29,778 bases of DNA from Rhizorhabdus sp. (GCA_004297635.1 SCUQ01000130.1:1-29778); one strand, 5' to 3'; numbered from the stretch's first letter, positions 1-8,592 are shown. Translations and numbers: made by a program. Notes: generated by a model not told the origin, from the sequence alone.

Positions 1-959
1 GCCTGCTGAAAATGGTTCCCGACAATACCAATATCGGTTTCGTCCGGGTCCGCTTCATCGCCTTCGTCCTCACCGCGCTGCTCACCGTCGCCGCGATCGC
101 TGCGGTTGCGACGCGCGGGCTCAATCTGGGCGTCGATTTCGTCGGCGGCCTGATGATCGAGGCGCAGTTCCCGTCGGCGCCGCCGCTCGACAAGGTCCGC
201 GCGACGATCGACGGGCTGGGCGTGGGTACCAGCTCGCTCCAGCAATTCGGTGATCCCCGCACCGTATCGATCCGCCTGCCGATCGCCGAGGGCGATCAGG
301 GCGCGACCAACGCCGTGGTGGGCAAGGTGTCGTCGTCGCTCAAGCAGCAGTTTCCGGGTATCCGTTTCACCCGCACCGATACCGTATCCGGCAAGGTTTC
401 CGGCGAGTTGATCCGCAACGGTGTGCTCGCGGTCGTGCTGGCGGTGTTCGGCATCGCGGTCTTTTCCTGGCTGCGCTACGAGTGGCAGTTCGGCGTGTCG
501 ACCTTCGTCGCGATCGTCCACGACGTGCTGATGACCCTGGGCTTCTTCGCGGTCACGCAGATGGAGTTCGATCTCAACATCGTTGCCGCGGTGCTGACCA
601 TCGTCGGCTACTCGATCAACGACAAGATGGTGATCGACGACCGTATCCGCGAAAATATGCGCAAATTCCGCCAGATGGACATGAAGGCGCTGATCGATCT
701 TTCGGTCAACGAGACGCTGCCGCGCACCGTGATGACCTCGGTCACCGTCTTCCTCGCGCTGGGCGCTTTGCTGTTGTTCGGCGGCCATGTGCTGCGCGGC
801 TTCTCGGCGGCGATGCTGCTCGGCGTCGTGGTGGGCACCTATTCGTCGGTCTATGTGTCGTCGTCGCTGCTGATCAGCCTGGGCCTCGAACCCGCCCGCT
901 TCGACCGGCAGCCCGACGCGGGACGCCCCGAAGCCGAACGGGTCGGCCCCAAGACCTGA
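1..959 (+). CDS. secF: Protein translocase subunit SecF (5' end outside window)
   Basis: SecF works with SecD in the inner membrane and uses the proton gradient to help protein export through SecYEG. The frame is open from the window edge, with L-L-K codons directly before the ATG at position 12. Since SecF proteins commonly begin with a short stretch such as M-x-L-L-K-x-V-P-D-N-T, the true start is probably a few codons upstream of the window and the ATG at 12 is internal. Visible features (numbered from that ATG) are a first membrane segment at about 13-33, the NLGVDFVGG loop, and a C-terminal multi-pass region containing GYSINDKMVIDDRIREN, the family's conserved segment. SecD would be expected upstream, out of view. 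The next gene starts 16 bases after the stop. Confidence 0.95.
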   Translation, partial: LLKMVPDNTNIGFVRVRFIAFVLTALLTVAAIAAVATRGLNLGVDFVGGLMIEAQFPSAPPLDKVRATIDGLGVGTSSLQQFGDPRTVSIRLPIAEGDQGATNAVVGKVSSSLKQQFPGIRFTRTDTVSGKVSGELIRNGVLAVVLAVFGIAVFSWLRYEWQFGVSTFVAIVHDVLMTLGFFAVTQMEFDLNIVAAVLTIVGYSINDKMVIDDRIRENMRKFRQMDMKALIDLSVNETLPRTVMTSVTVFLALGALLLFGGHVLRGFSAAMLLGVVVGTYSSVYVSSSLLISLGLEPARFDRQPDAGRPEAERVGPKT

Positions 960-975
960 TCGCCGGGAAGCGGAA

Positions 976-1353
976 ATGGTGAGCTTCGACCGTGAGCTGC
1001 CGCCCGGCGGCCCGGTGATTCGCGGCTTCGCGGGCAAGGCCTTCAGGATCGAGGACCGGATCGTGCCCGGCGGGCTTTGGCTCACGCCCGAATCGGCGCT
1101 CGACTGGAACGCGCCCGCGATCGATGCGCTCTCCGCGGACGATGTCGCCGGCCTGCTCGCGCTACAGCCCCCGCCCGAGTTCCTGCTGCTCGGCACCGGG
1201 CCCACCATGCGGCGTCCGGCGCCGGCCTTCGTCGCGGCTGTCGAGGCGCTGGGCTTCGGTGTCGAGCCGATGGACAGCCGCGCCGCCGCCCGCGCCTGGA
1301 ACGTGCTGCGGGGCGAGGATCGCTGGATCGTCGCGGCGCTGCTGCCGCTGTGA
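976..1353 (+). CDS. Mth938-like domain protein (DUF498 family)
   Basis: A 125-residue soluble protein of the Mth938-like / NDUFAF3-type fold. The diagnostic segment is LLLGTGPTMRRPAPAF at about 70-85, followed by a region ending in NVLRGEDRWIVAALLPL. The bacterial function is not settled; the mitochondrial relative NDUFAF3 is a complex I assembly factor. The start at 976 has a GGAAG-type ribosome site (966-970). In alphaproteobacteria this family is often found next to secDF, as here, so co-transcription with secF is likely. That does not prove a role in secretion. Confidence 0.85.
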   Translation: MVSFDRELPPGGPVIRGFAGKAFRIEDRIVPGGLWLTPESALDWNAPAIDALSADDVAGLLALQPPPEFLLLGTGPTMRRPAPAFVAAVEALGFGVEPMDSRAAARAWNVLRGEDRWIVAALLPL

Positions 1354-1440
1354 TAGGCTCATTCCGCTCAGTCCCGTAATTTTGCTGACACCCTGCCCGC
1401 TTATCTCTTCGAGACGCCATGCGACACGCTCGACGGCTCC

Positions 1441-2628
1441 TCACGGTGAGCGGGGTGGGGCGTTATCCGCCAACCCCTTCAGATGCTCGTATAGCGCCTC
1501 GCTATTGCGTTCCCACGTGAAGCGCTTCGCCGTTTCGGCCACCTCGGCCTGCGGCTTCGGATCGGCCAGGACGGACCGGATCCCTTCGGCTATCCCTTCC
1601 GGCGTCCGCGCGACCAGCCTTCCCGCCGCCGGGCGATCGACCAGCTCGCGCGCGCCGCCGACGTCGGTGATGACGATCGGCGTCCCGCAGGCCAGCGCCT
1701 CCACCCAGACATTGGCCAGGCCTTCGGAGGATGAGGGCAACGCCATCACGTCGCCGGCCGCGAACAGACCCGGCAGCTGATCGTGGGGCAGCGCGCCCAG
1801 CAGCCTTACCCGGTCCTCCAGCCCCGCCGCCGCGATTTGCGCCGCCAGGGCCGGCTGCTCGGGGCCTCGGCCGGCAATCAGCAGCGACACGCCCGGCAGG
1901 GCCGCCATCGCCTCGATCAGAAGCGCATGTCCCTTGAGCGGGATCAGGTTGCCCGCGCTGACCACGAGCGGCCCGTCCACCGCGAACGCCGCCTTCGCCG
2001 CGGTCCGGTCGCGCGGGTGGAACATCGCCTGATCGACCCCGGTGTGGTGGACGCGGATGCGCTCGCCCGGCAGCCCCAGTGCGATCATATCCTCGCGCAG
2101 CGCCGCCGAGACCGCGAGCATGCCCGCCGCTCCCTGGCCTGCCGCGACGATCTTCGGCCGGCAGGCCGGAACGCCTCCCCACAGATGGATGTCGCTGCCG
2201 CGCGCCTTGATCGACACCGGCACGCCGTAGCGCCGCCCCAGCGCGACGGCCGCCGGACCGTCGGGATAGAAGAATTCGGCATCGATCACGTCGAACGGGA
2301 ATTCGCCGCGCAGGCGGTCCAGCATGGGCACAAGCCGGTTCGTCAGGCTCCACGGATTGATCCGTCCACCCAGTTTCGGCAGCGTCGGAAAGGGCACACG
2401 CAGGACATCGAGCCCGTTCCACTGCTCCCGCCGGGGCAGCATCAGCAGATCGCGATACAGCGGATGGAAGCGCCCCAGCCCCAGCGCCGGCACCGCGAAG
2501 GCCGCCACGACCTTCACCTCGACGCCGGGATGCGCGGCCAGCCGGCTGGTCTGGCGCTCGACGAATGCGCCGAAGCCCGGACGACTTCGGTCAGGGTAAA
2601 GGGTCGACAGGGTGAGCACGCGCAGCAT
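1441..2628 (-). CDS. GT4-family glycosyltransferase
   Basis: A 395-residue retaining glycosyltransferase with two Rossmann-like halves (GT-B fold). The acceptor half (1-190) carries KARGSD at 141-146. The donor half contains SAGNLIPLKG (about 224-233), AGRGPE (252-257) and the EX7E motif (E302 to E310, in SEGLANVWVEALACGTP), typical of GT4 enzymes that use nucleotide sugars. The acceptor and sugar cannot be told from sequence. The start is supported by AAGGCG immediately upstream and by the N-terminal MLRVLTLSTLYPD strand. It is divergent from bamD with an 89-base gap that must hold both promoters, and no other polysaccharide genes are adjacent. Confidence 0.88.
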   Translation of the reverse strand: MLRVLTLSTLYPDRSRPGFGAFVERQTSRLAAHPGVEVKVVAAFAVPALGLGRFHPLYRDLLMLPRREQWNGLDVLRVPFPTLPKLGGRINPWSLTNRLVPMLDRLRGEFPFDVIDAEFFYPDGPAAVALGRRYGVPVSIKARGSDIHLWGGVPACRPKIVAAGQGAAGMLAVSAALREDMIALGLPGERIRVHHTGVDQAMFHPRDRTAAKAAFAVDGPLVVSAGNLIPLKGHALLIEAMAALPGVSLLIAGRGPEQPALAAQIAAAGLEDRVRLLGALPHDQLPGLFAAGDVMALPSSSEGLANVWVEALACGTPIVITDVGGARELVDRPAAGRLVARTPEGIAEGIRSVLADPKPQAEVAETAKRFTWERNSEALYEHLKGLADNAPPRSP

Positions 2629-2717
2629 CGCCTTATCTTACCGACTTGGCGGCGCGGCGCAGCCCCTCTCTTCGCGGCCATTGCGGCGGTCGCGATTGCC
2701 CCCTAAGAAGGCGCCCT

Positions 2718-3503
2718 ATGCTGCGTAAAGCCTTCCGTCCGATCGCTCTGTTGATCGCCGCCGCCACCCTGGTTCCGCTGGCTGGCTGTGCCACCGGCAA
2801 GAACAAGGGCGACACCAAATATGTCGCCCGCGATGTGGACACGCTCTACAACGCGGCCAAGGAAAGGCTCGACCGGCACCAGTATAAGCTGGCCGCCGCG
2901 CTGTTCGACGAGGTGGAACGCCAGCATCCCTATTCGGTCTGGGCGCGCCGCGCGCAGCTGATGAGCGCCTTTTCCTATTATCTGGCGCGGCAGTACACCG
3001 AATCGATTTCCTCGGCGCAGCGCTTCATCTCGATCCATCCGGGCAACCGCGACGCGCCCTATGCGCTCTATCTGATCGCGGTCAGCTATTATGAGCAGAT
3101 CCAGGACGTCACCCGGGATCAGAAGCTGACCCAGCAGTCGCTCGACGCGCTTAACGAACTGATCCGCCGCTATCCCGATTCGCGCTATGCCGCCGATGCG
3201 CGGGTGAAGGTCGATCTCGTGAACGATCACCTCGCCGGCAAGGAAATGGAAATCGGCCGTTTCTACCAGCGGCGCGGCGACTGGCTCGCCTCCGTGGTTC
3301 GTTTCCGCACCGTGATCGACAAATATGACACGACCAGCCACGCGCCCGAGGCGCTGATGCGGCTGACCGAAAGCTATCTCGAACTCGGCATTCCGATCGA
3401 GGCCGAGCGGGCGACGGCCGTGCTGGGGCATAACTACCCCGGCAGCAAATGGTATGAGCATGCCTATGGCCTGCTGCAGAAGAAGGGCGTGAAGGAAAGC
3501 TGA
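2718..3503 (+). CDS. bamD: Outer membrane assembly lipoprotein BamD
   Basis: BamD is the essential lipoprotein of the BAM complex, which folds beta-barrel proteins into the outer membrane. The 261-residue product has a lipoprotein signal ending in PLAGC with the lipidated Cys at position 24, then TPR-like repeats, including the segment LYNAAKERLDRHQYKLAAALF and later helices built around Y-P-x-S and H-A-P-E-A. Length fits the family. The ATG at 2718 is chosen over an in-frame start at 2646 because it gives a proper lipoprotein signal and is preceded by AAGAAGG (2705-2711). The gene appears monocistronic, with 278 bases before fliM. Confidence 0.95.
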   Translation: MLRKAFRPIALLIAAATLVPLAGCATGKNKGDTKYVARDVDTLYNAAKERLDRHQYKLAAALFDEVERQHPYSVWARRAQLMSAFSYYLARQYTESISSAQRFISIHPGNRDAPYALYLIAVSYYEQIQDVTRDQKLTQQSLDALNELIRRYPDSRYAADARVKVDLVNDHLAGKEMEIGRFYQRRGDWLASVVRFRTVIDKYDTTSHAPEALMRLTESYLELGIPIEAERATAVLGHNYPGSKWYEHAYGLLQKKGVKES

Positions 3504-3663
3504 AGGCTTTTCGTTTCGCCTCGGCCGGGCGGCCACCATCCGCTGGACCCGGCTTCCTTTCGACACGATAATTCTGGCCTGAAACCCCGGTCGGGACGCA
3601 TGGCATCGCGCAGAGCCGAATGGCCGCCCGGGCGTCTCGCGCGAAACCCGGGCGAACGGCCTG

Positions 3664-3681
3664 CGCCCTGCCTTGAGGGCG
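3664..3681. repeat. Small hairpin upstream of fliM
   Basis: CGCCCT (3664-3669) and AGGGCG (3676-3681) form a perfect 6-base stem with a 6-base loop, about 100 bases before fliM. The right arm runs into an A-rich stretch. A related hairpin with TGAGGGCG-N-AAACAA lies at 5510-5530 beyond fliO. No terminator T-run follows, so the role is unknown. Confidence 0.3.
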
Positions 3682-3781
3682 AAAACAAGAAACGCGGCGA
3701 CGCTTCGTTAACCACCTTCAGCCTATAGCGAATCTGCCGGGCGACGTCCGGTCAGGCCGGTTCGGGAATTTCGCTGATTCA

Positions 3782-4780
3782 ATGACGCGTGCAGCTTCAA
3801 GTCTTTCGGGTGACGAGGTCGCCGCGCTGATGGACGAGCTCAGCGACATCTCGTTCGACGAGACGGTCGCGGAAGAAGAGCCGAACGTCCGTCAGGCGCG
3901 TGAGATCGAGCCCTATGCGCTCGGCCAGCGCAAGGACCGCCCGGTCGCCGATCTGGCGCATCTCGAGCGCATGAACGACCGTATCGCGCGGCGGTTGCGC
4001 GACGTGATCGAGCCGATCGCTCAGACCCGCGCCAAGGTCGACGCCATTCCGCTGGAAACCCGCCGTTTCGACGAATGGCAGCGCAACCAGGCCAATTATG
4101 TGAGCCTCAGCCTCTTCCGGGTCCGCCCGGTCAAGGGGATGATGATGATCGCGATCGATCCCGGCTTCATCACCAACATGGTCGACGCCTTTTATGGCGG
4201 CACCGGCAACGGCCTCGCCACCAAGGGCGGCGAGTTCACCCCGTCCGAACAGCGGCTCCGCAGCCGCCTCGCCGATGCGATCGCCGGGGTGCTGACCAAA
4301 TGCTGGGGCGATACCTACCCGCTGCAGTTTGAATTCTCGACGCACGAGACCAATGCCGACTTCGCCAATATGGTCCGCCCTGACGAAGCCGTGGTGGTGC
4401 AGAGCTTCACGATCAAGCCGGGCATGTCCCGATCGACCCGGATCGAGATCCTCTATCCGCTGTCGATGCTCCAGCCGATCGAAGACGAGATCGCCGCCCG
4501 CTCGCAGGCCGGGATCGGCGGCGAGGATGGCGAGTGGAAAGGCCGTCTGGCATCCGCGCTCGACAATGTCGCGCTGCCGGTCCGCTCGGTACTGGCGCGG
4601 CCCGAGATGACCGTGGCGCAGCTGCTCGCGCTCAAACCCGGCGATGTGATCCCGATTACCCTGTCCCAGACCGTTCCTCTCCTCGTCGGTAACCGCCGCT
4701 TCGCCGAAGGCACGATCGGCGAACAGGATGGCCGTGCGGCGATGATGATCGAAAGCCTCAACAAGGATGCGTTGAAATGA
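3782..4780 (+). CDS. fliM: Flagellar motor switch protein FliM
   Basis: FliM forms the middle of the flagellar C-ring, links FliG to FliN and receives CheY-P to change rotation. The 332-residue protein has the N-terminal switch peptide region LSGDEVAALMDEL (8-20), corresponding to the usual LSQ-E-I-D-LL CheY-binding motif. A middle domain follows with FYGGTGNG (137-144), then a C-terminal SpoA/FliN-like domain at about 255-325 including LKPGDVIPI. No strong ribosome site is visible before the ATG. The fliN start overlaps the stop (ATGA). No fliL, fliP, fliQ or fliR flank it. Confidence 0.95.
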   Translation: MTRAASSLSGDEVAALMDELSDISFDETVAEEEPNVRQAREIEPYALGQRKDRPVADLAHLERMNDRIARRLRDVIEPIAQTRAKVDAIPLETRRFDEWQRNQANYVSLSLFRVRPVKGMMMIAIDPGFITNMVDAFYGGTGNGLATKGGEFTPSEQRLRSRLADAIAGVLTKCWGDTYPLQFEFSTHETNADFANMVRPDEAVVVQSFTIKPGMSRSTRIEILYPLSMLQPIEDEIAARSQAGIGGEDGEWKGRLASALDNVALPVRSVLARPEMTVAQLLALKPGDVIPITLSQTVPLLVGNRRFAEGTIGEQDGRAAMMIESLNKDALK

Positions 4781-5100
4781 GCGATATGTCGGACGTTCCC
4801 GTGGTTCCCGGCGCGATGGAGCTGCCGGCGGGCGCCAATTACCGGCTGCTCGCGGATATCCCGCTACGGCTTTCGGTCGAGGTCGGCAGCACCTCGCTGC
4901 GGCTCGCGGAGCTGATGGATCTCAACTCGGGCAGCGTGGTCGAACTGGACCGCCAGGCCAATGAGCTGCTCGACATCATGGTCAACGGCACCCTCGTCGC
5001 GAAGGGCGAGGTAGTGACAGTGAACGGAAAGTTCGGCATCAGGGTGGTGGATGTTGTCGCCGCCGACGCGCGGCTATCGGGAATCGAACGCCGCCAATGA
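4777..5100 (+). CDS. fliN: Flagellar motor switch protein FliN
   Basis: A 107-residue FliN, the lowest and most abundant part of the C-ring; it also helps dock export cargo. The single SpoA domain covers about 20-95 and includes IPLRLSVEVGSTSLRLAEL, LNSGSVVELDRQANELLDI and VNGKFGIRVVDVV. The start overlaps the fliM stop by four bases (ATGA), so the two are translationally coupled. The stop likewise overlaps the fliO start. Confidence 0.95.
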   Translation: MSDMSDVPVVPGAMELPAGANYRLLADIPLRLSVEVGSTSLRLAELMDLNSGSVVELDRQANELLDIMVNGTLVAKGEVVTVNGKFGIRVVDVVAADARLSGIERRQ

Positions 5101-5381
5101 CCGATTATCTGTTGCGATTGCTGCTGCTCGTCCCGCTGGTCGCGGGGCTGGCCTATGGATCGCTGTGGCTGTGGCGCAAGCTCCAGCCCGGCATCGCGAT
5201 CGGCAACAGGCAAAGGGCGCTCAAGATCGTCGACGCGATCCCGATGGGCGCCACCGGCCGACTCGCGGTCGTCGAGTTCGCCAACCGCCATATCCTGGTT
5301 TCCGTCTCACGCGGACGGATCGAGAAGCTGGCCGAAGCGCCGGCCGACGGCGCGTTCGTGCTGCCGGATGAGGATATCTGA
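5097..5381 (+). CDS. fliO: Flagellar biosynthesis protein FliO
   Basis: A short (94-residue) FliO-type protein. One membrane helix at about 5-25 is followed by a basic linker and a small cytoplasmic domain (RALKIVDAIPMGATGRLAVVEFANRHILVSVSRGRIEKL). FliO acts in assembly of the FliPQR export gate. The gene overlaps fliN by an ATGA junction. FliP, which usually follows FliO directly, is absent: the next gene is dxs on the other strand. FliO proteins diverge strongly, so part of the confidence comes from position. Confidence 0.85.
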   Translation: MTDYLLRLLLLVPLVAGLAYGSLWLWRKLQPGIAIGNRQRALKIVDAIPMGATGRLAVVEFANRHILVSVSRGRIEKLAEAPADGAFVLPDEDI

Positions 5382-5410
5382 TTTCCGTTGTGCCCCAGGC
5401 CCCGGCCTGA

Positions 5411-5432
5411 CTCTAAATCCCGACCTTTAGAG
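5411..5432. terminator. Inverted repeat after fliO (possible terminator element)
   Basis: CTCTAAA (5411-5417) and TTTAGAG (5426-5432) are perfect 7-base arms around an 8-base loop, 29 bases after the fliO stop. No T-run follows on either strand, so it is not a textbook intrinsic terminator, but its position suits the end of the fliMNO transcript. Confidence 0.3.
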
Positions 5433-5486
5433 GTTCGAAGAGGCAAGCGCGAAAAGCGCGTCCGAGCTTATTGCGAGGAAAGCCAA

Positions 5487-5504
5487 GCCGGACGGATGTC
5501 CGGC
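5487..5504 (-). terminator. Candidate terminator hairpin downstream of dxs
   Basis: Read on the minus strand past the end of dxs, GCCGGAC-ATCC-GTCCGGC forms a 7-base GC stem with a 4-base loop, followed by TTGGCTTTCC. The stem is clear, but the T-run is interrupted, so termination is an inference from position. Confidence 0.4.
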
Positions 5505-5530
5505 GCCCGGCGCCTGAGGGCGCAAACAAA

Positions 5531-7450
5531 TTACGCGCTTTCCTCCAGCCCCTTGCTGTTCCGGTGCAGCGCCGCGAGCACCGTGGCGACGATCGACTCG
5601 GCATCCAGCCCCGCCTCGGCATATTGCTTCTCGGGCTTGTCATGTTCCTGGAAGACATCGGGCAGGCGCATCGTGCGCAGCTTGAGGCCGTTGTCGATCA
5701 GGCCATGGTCGGACGCCAGCGTCAGCACATGCGCCCCGAGGCCGCCGATCGCGCCCTCCTCGATCGTCACCGCGACCTCATGGGTCGTCAGCAGCGTCTG
5801 GATCAGTGCCTCGTCGAGCGGCTTGGCGAAGCGCAGGTCGGCGACCGTCGTCGACAGGCCCAGCGCCTCGAGCTGATCGGCGGCGCGTTCGGCCTCGGCC
5901 AGACGCGTTCCCAGCGAGAGGATCGCGACGCTCTTGCCCTCGCGCACCACCCGTCCCTTGCCGATCTCCAGCTTTTCCGGAACCGCGGGTAGCGCCACGC
6001 CAGTACCATTGCCGCGCGGATAGCGCAGCGCGATCGGCCCGCTGTCGTGCAGCGCGGCGGTATGCACCATGTGTACCAGTTCCGCCTCATCGGCGGCGGC
6101 CATCACCACCATGTTGGGCAGGGTCGCCAGATAGGTGACGTCGAAGCTGCCGGCATGGGTCGAGCCATCGGCGCCGACCAGCCCGGCCCGGTCGATCGCG
6201 AAGCGCACGGGCAGATTCTGGATCGCCACGTCATGGACGACCTGATCATAGGCACGCTGCAGGAAGGTCGAGTAGATCGCACAGAAGGGCCGATAGCCCT
6301 GCGCGGCAAGGCCTGCGGCGAAGGTCACGGCATGCTGCTCGGCAATGCCGACATCGAAGCTGCGCTCCGGGAAAGCCTGCTCGAACTTGTCCAGGCCGGT
6401 GCCCGACGGCATCGCCGCGGTGATCGCGCAGATCCGGTCGTCGCGCTCGGCCTCGGCGATCAGCGCCTTGGCGAAGACATTGGTGTAGCTGGGCGGTCCG
6501 GGGGGCGCCTTCGCCTGCTCGCCCGAGACGACGTCGAATTTCTGGACGCCATGATATTTGTCGGCCGCCGCCTCGGCGGGGGCATAGCCCTTGCCCTTGT
6601 TGGTGACGACATGGATCAGGATCGGGCCATGGTCGCCGTCGCGGACATTTTCCAGCACCGGCAGCAGATGATCGAGATTATGGCCGTCGACCGGGCCGAC
6701 ATAATAGAAGCCCAGCTCCTCGAACAGCGTGCCGCCCGTCGCCATGCCCCGCGCATATTCTTCGGAGCGTTTGGCGAAATCGTGGATCGGCCGCGGCAGC
6801 CGCTGCGCCACCCGCTTGGCGAAGCCGCGCATCGACAGGAACGGGCGCGACGACACGATCTTGGCGAGATAGGCCGACAGCGCGCCGACCGGCGGCGCGA
6901 TCGACATGTCATTGTCGTTCAGGATGACGATCAGGCGGTTGCCGGCCTGCTTGGCGTTGTTCATCGCCTCATAGGCCATGCCCGCCGACATCGCGCCGTC
7001 GCCGATCACCGCAATCGCGCGGCCCGGCTTGTCGGCAAGCTTGTTGGCGACGGCGAAGCCCAGCGCGGCGGAGATCGAGGTCGAGCTGTGCGCCGCGCCG
7101 AACGGATCATATTCGCTCTCGCTGCGCTTGGTGAAACCGGAAAGGCCGCCGGGCTGGCGCAGGGTGCGGATGCGGTCGCGCCGACCGGTCAGGATCTTGT
7201 GCGGATAGGCCTGATGGCCGACATCCCAGATCAGCACGTCGCGCGGCGTGTCGAAGACATAATGGATCGCGGTCGTCAGCTCGACCACGCCCAGGCCAGC
7301 GCCGAGATGCCCGCCCGTCACCGACACCGCCGAGATCATCTCGGCCCGCAATTCGTCGGCAAGCTGGCGAAGCTCCGTCGGCTTGAGCCGGCGCAGCTCT
7401 TCGGGCGTACTGACGGTGTCGAGAAGCGGGGTTACGGGACGGTCACTCAT
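5531..7450 (-). CDS. dxs: 1-deoxy-D-xylulose-5-phosphate synthase
   Basis: DXS condenses pyruvate and glyceraldehyde-3-phosphate, with loss of CO2, to give DXP. This is the entry step of the MEP isoprenoid pathway, and DXP also feeds thiamine and pyridoxal synthesis. The 639-residue protein has the family's domain order: a thiamine-diphosphate domain with GGHLG (47-50, His48), GHQAYPHK (His79), HSS (His121) and the GDGAMSAG...NDN cofactor motif (150-180). A pyrimidine-binding transketolase domain follows (about 320-490, with [17 protein letters not shown]), then a C-terminal domain. Length is normal. The gene stands alone, convergent with fliO. Its promoter should lie within 7451-7566. Confidence 0.98.
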   Translation of the reverse strand: MSDRPVTPLLDTVSTPEELRRLKPTELRQLADELRAEMISAVSVTGGHLGAGLGVVELTTAIHYVFDTPRDVLIWDVGHQAYPHKILTGRRDRIRTLRQPGGLSGFTKRSESEYDPFGAAHSSTSISAALGFAVANKLADKPGRAIAVIGDGAMSAGMAYEAMNNAKQAGNRLIVILNDNDMSIAPPVGALSAYLAKIVSSRPFLSMRGFAKRVAQRLPRPIHDFAKRSEEYARGMATGGTLFEELGFYYVGPVDGHNLDHLLPVLENVRDGDHGPILIHVVTNKGKGYAPAEAAADKYHGVQKFDVVSGEQAKAPPGPPSYTNVFAKALIAEAERDDRICAITAAMPSGTGLDKFEQAFPERSFDVGIAEQHAVTFAAGLAAQGYRPFCAIYSTFLQRAYDQVVHDVAIQNLPVRFAIDRAGLVGADGSTHAGSFDVTYLATLPNMVVMAAADEAELVHMVHTAALHDSGPIALRYPRGNGTGVALPAVPEKLEIGKGRVVREGKSVAILSLGTRLAEAERAADQLEALGLSTTVADLRFAKPLDEALIQTLLTTHEVAVTIEEGAIGGLGAHVLTLASDHGLIDNGLKLRTMRLPDVFQEHDKPEKQYAEAGLDAESIVATVLAALHRNSKGLEESA

Positions 7451-7566
7451 CGGCCCCGCCTTAGACCCATTTGGCGGCGGTTCCTAGCCTTGGCAGACGG
7501 GAGCAGCTCAGCCGAATGTCGTAGGCCGTAAACGCGAGGAGATTGCTTTCGCCCTCCCCTTTCCTT

Positions 7567-7655
7567 CGTCATGCTGAACTTGTTTCAGCATCCACCCATC
7601 AATCGAGAGCGCTCTCCGGGCGCTCGGCGGACCATGAAACAAGCCCAGGGTGACG
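7567..7655. repeat. Long imperfect inverted repeat (sphingomonad-type dispersed palindrome)
   Basis: The left arm at 7567-7593 begins CGTCATGCTGAACTTG; the right arm at 7629-7655 is its imperfect reverse complement. The longest shared block is CTTGTTTCA, and CGTCA, CTG and TCC also pair. Between the arms is a perfect 12-base palindrome, GAGAGCGCTCTC (7605-7616). I recall closely similar palindromes scattered between genes in Sphingomonadales genomes. It sits in the gap downstream of zur and upstream of dxs, where it could also stop or stabilise transcripts. Confidence 0.6.
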
Positions 7656-7664
7656 GCATCGCTG

Positions 7665-8141
7665 TTAAGCCGCGTCACCCTCCGCGCAGTCGGCACAGCT
7701 GCCTTTGACTTCGATCACCGGCCGGAGGTTCGAGAAGCCCGCTTTCTCGGCCGCCTTGCGGACCGCGCCGGAAAGCTGGTCGTCGTCGACATGGCCGACC
7801 TTCCCGCAGCTGTCGCAGATCAGGAAGACGCAGTCATGCTCGCAGTCGGGATGGGCGTTGACGACATAGGCATTGGCGCTCTCGACCCGTCGGGCGAGAT
7901 TGGCGGAAACGAACACGTCGAGGATGCGATAGACGCTGTTGGCGGCGACCCGCCGACCGGTCGATCGCGATACCGTTTCGGCAAGGTCATAAGCCGACGC
8001 CGGCTTGGCCGCCCCGCTCAGCGCCGCGAAGATTTCGGCGCGCATCGGCGTCCACTGCTCGCCCGCCCGCTCGAACGCGCGCTGTGCGGCATCGGCGAGC
8101 GACTCGCCCTTGTGGAGCTTGTGATCATGTGCGGTGGCCAT
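7665..8141 (-). CDS. zur: Fur-family regulator, probably the zinc sensor Zur
   Basis: A 158-residue Fur-superfamily repressor. The N-terminal winged helix runs to about 85 (WTPMRAEIFAALS, AANSVYRILDVF). The C-terminal dimer domain carries two CxxC pairs for structural zinc (C109/C112 and C149/C152) and extra His/Cys in HPDCEHDC (97-104) that could form the sensing site. The segments RVESANAYV, VFLICDSCGKV and PVIEVKGSCADC match Zur better than iron-sensing Fur. It lies 38 bases after merC on the same strand, and a Zur-box-like palindrome precedes merC, which fits autoregulation. The start has no strong ribosome site, so translation may depend on merC. The metal is inferred. Confidence 0.82.
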   Translation of the reverse strand: MATAHDHKLHKGESLADAAQRAFERAGEQWTPMRAEIFAALSGAAKPASAYDLAETVSRSTGRRVAANSVYRILDVFVSANLARRVESANAYVVNAHPDCEHDCVFLICDSCGKVGHVDDDQLSGAVRKAAEKAGFSNLRPVIEVKGSCADCAEGDAA

Positions 8142-8179
8142 ATGCGCAATCTAGGCCTGCGCCGGGGCAGCGGCAACCC

Positions 8180-8557
8180 TCAGCCGGTATGCGCGCGCCG
8201 GTTGAGCAGATGCGCGATCGCGACGCAGCTGACGCCCAGCATGGTGAAGGCTGCTTCCCCAAGCCCGTGCGGTACGCTGAGCGCAGCCGCCATCAGCGCG
8301 ATGCCCAGCGTGCCGAGAAGCATCGGCGCGCGCCGGCGGTGTTGCAGGAAACCACGGCCCAATCCGATGATCGCGAGCAGGATCGCAAAGCCCAGGCCGA
8401 TCTCGTGGATCGCCGGGTGGAGCAGCGCCCCGCCCGCCGTCGCCAGCAGCGCGACCAGAAGCACGCTCGCCGCGCAATGCACGAAGCATAGGGCCGACAG
8501 GCCGATGGCCAGCCGGTCGAACATGTCGCGCGCGGATACAGAACGAGTCACCACCAT
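8180..8557 (-). CDS. MerC-domain membrane protein
   Basis: A 125-residue integral membrane protein with about four hydrophobic segments (roughly 17-42, 47-66, 77-93, 103-118). The MerC-type metal motif C24-x2-H27-C28 lies in the first helix. MerC proteins were first known as mercuric-ion importers, but this copy has no merR, merA or merT beside it. It is the first gene of an apparent operon with zur, so transport or handling of zinc is more likely here than mercury resistance (inference). The ATG is preceded by GAGAGG at good spacing. Confidence 0.78.
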   Translation of the reverse strand: MVVTRSVSARDMFDRLAIGLSALCFVHCAASVLLVALLATAGGALLHPAIHEIGLGFAILLAIIGLGRGFLQHRRRAPMLLGTLGIALMAAALSVPHGLGEAAFTMLGVSCVAIAHLLNRRAHTG

Positions 8558-8592
8558 CGATCCTCTCGATGGCCAAATGGCAGCTTAAGGCA

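Noticed and set aside
3700..3781. Flagellar sigma-28 promoter before fliM (GCCTATAG resembles GCCGATAA).
   Set aside because: No TAAA-like element lies about 15 bases upstream of it, so the match is too weak.
8180..8557. Mercury resistance locus, suggested by the MerC domain.
   Set aside because: No merR, merA, merT or merP is present, and the partner gene is a Zur-like regulator.
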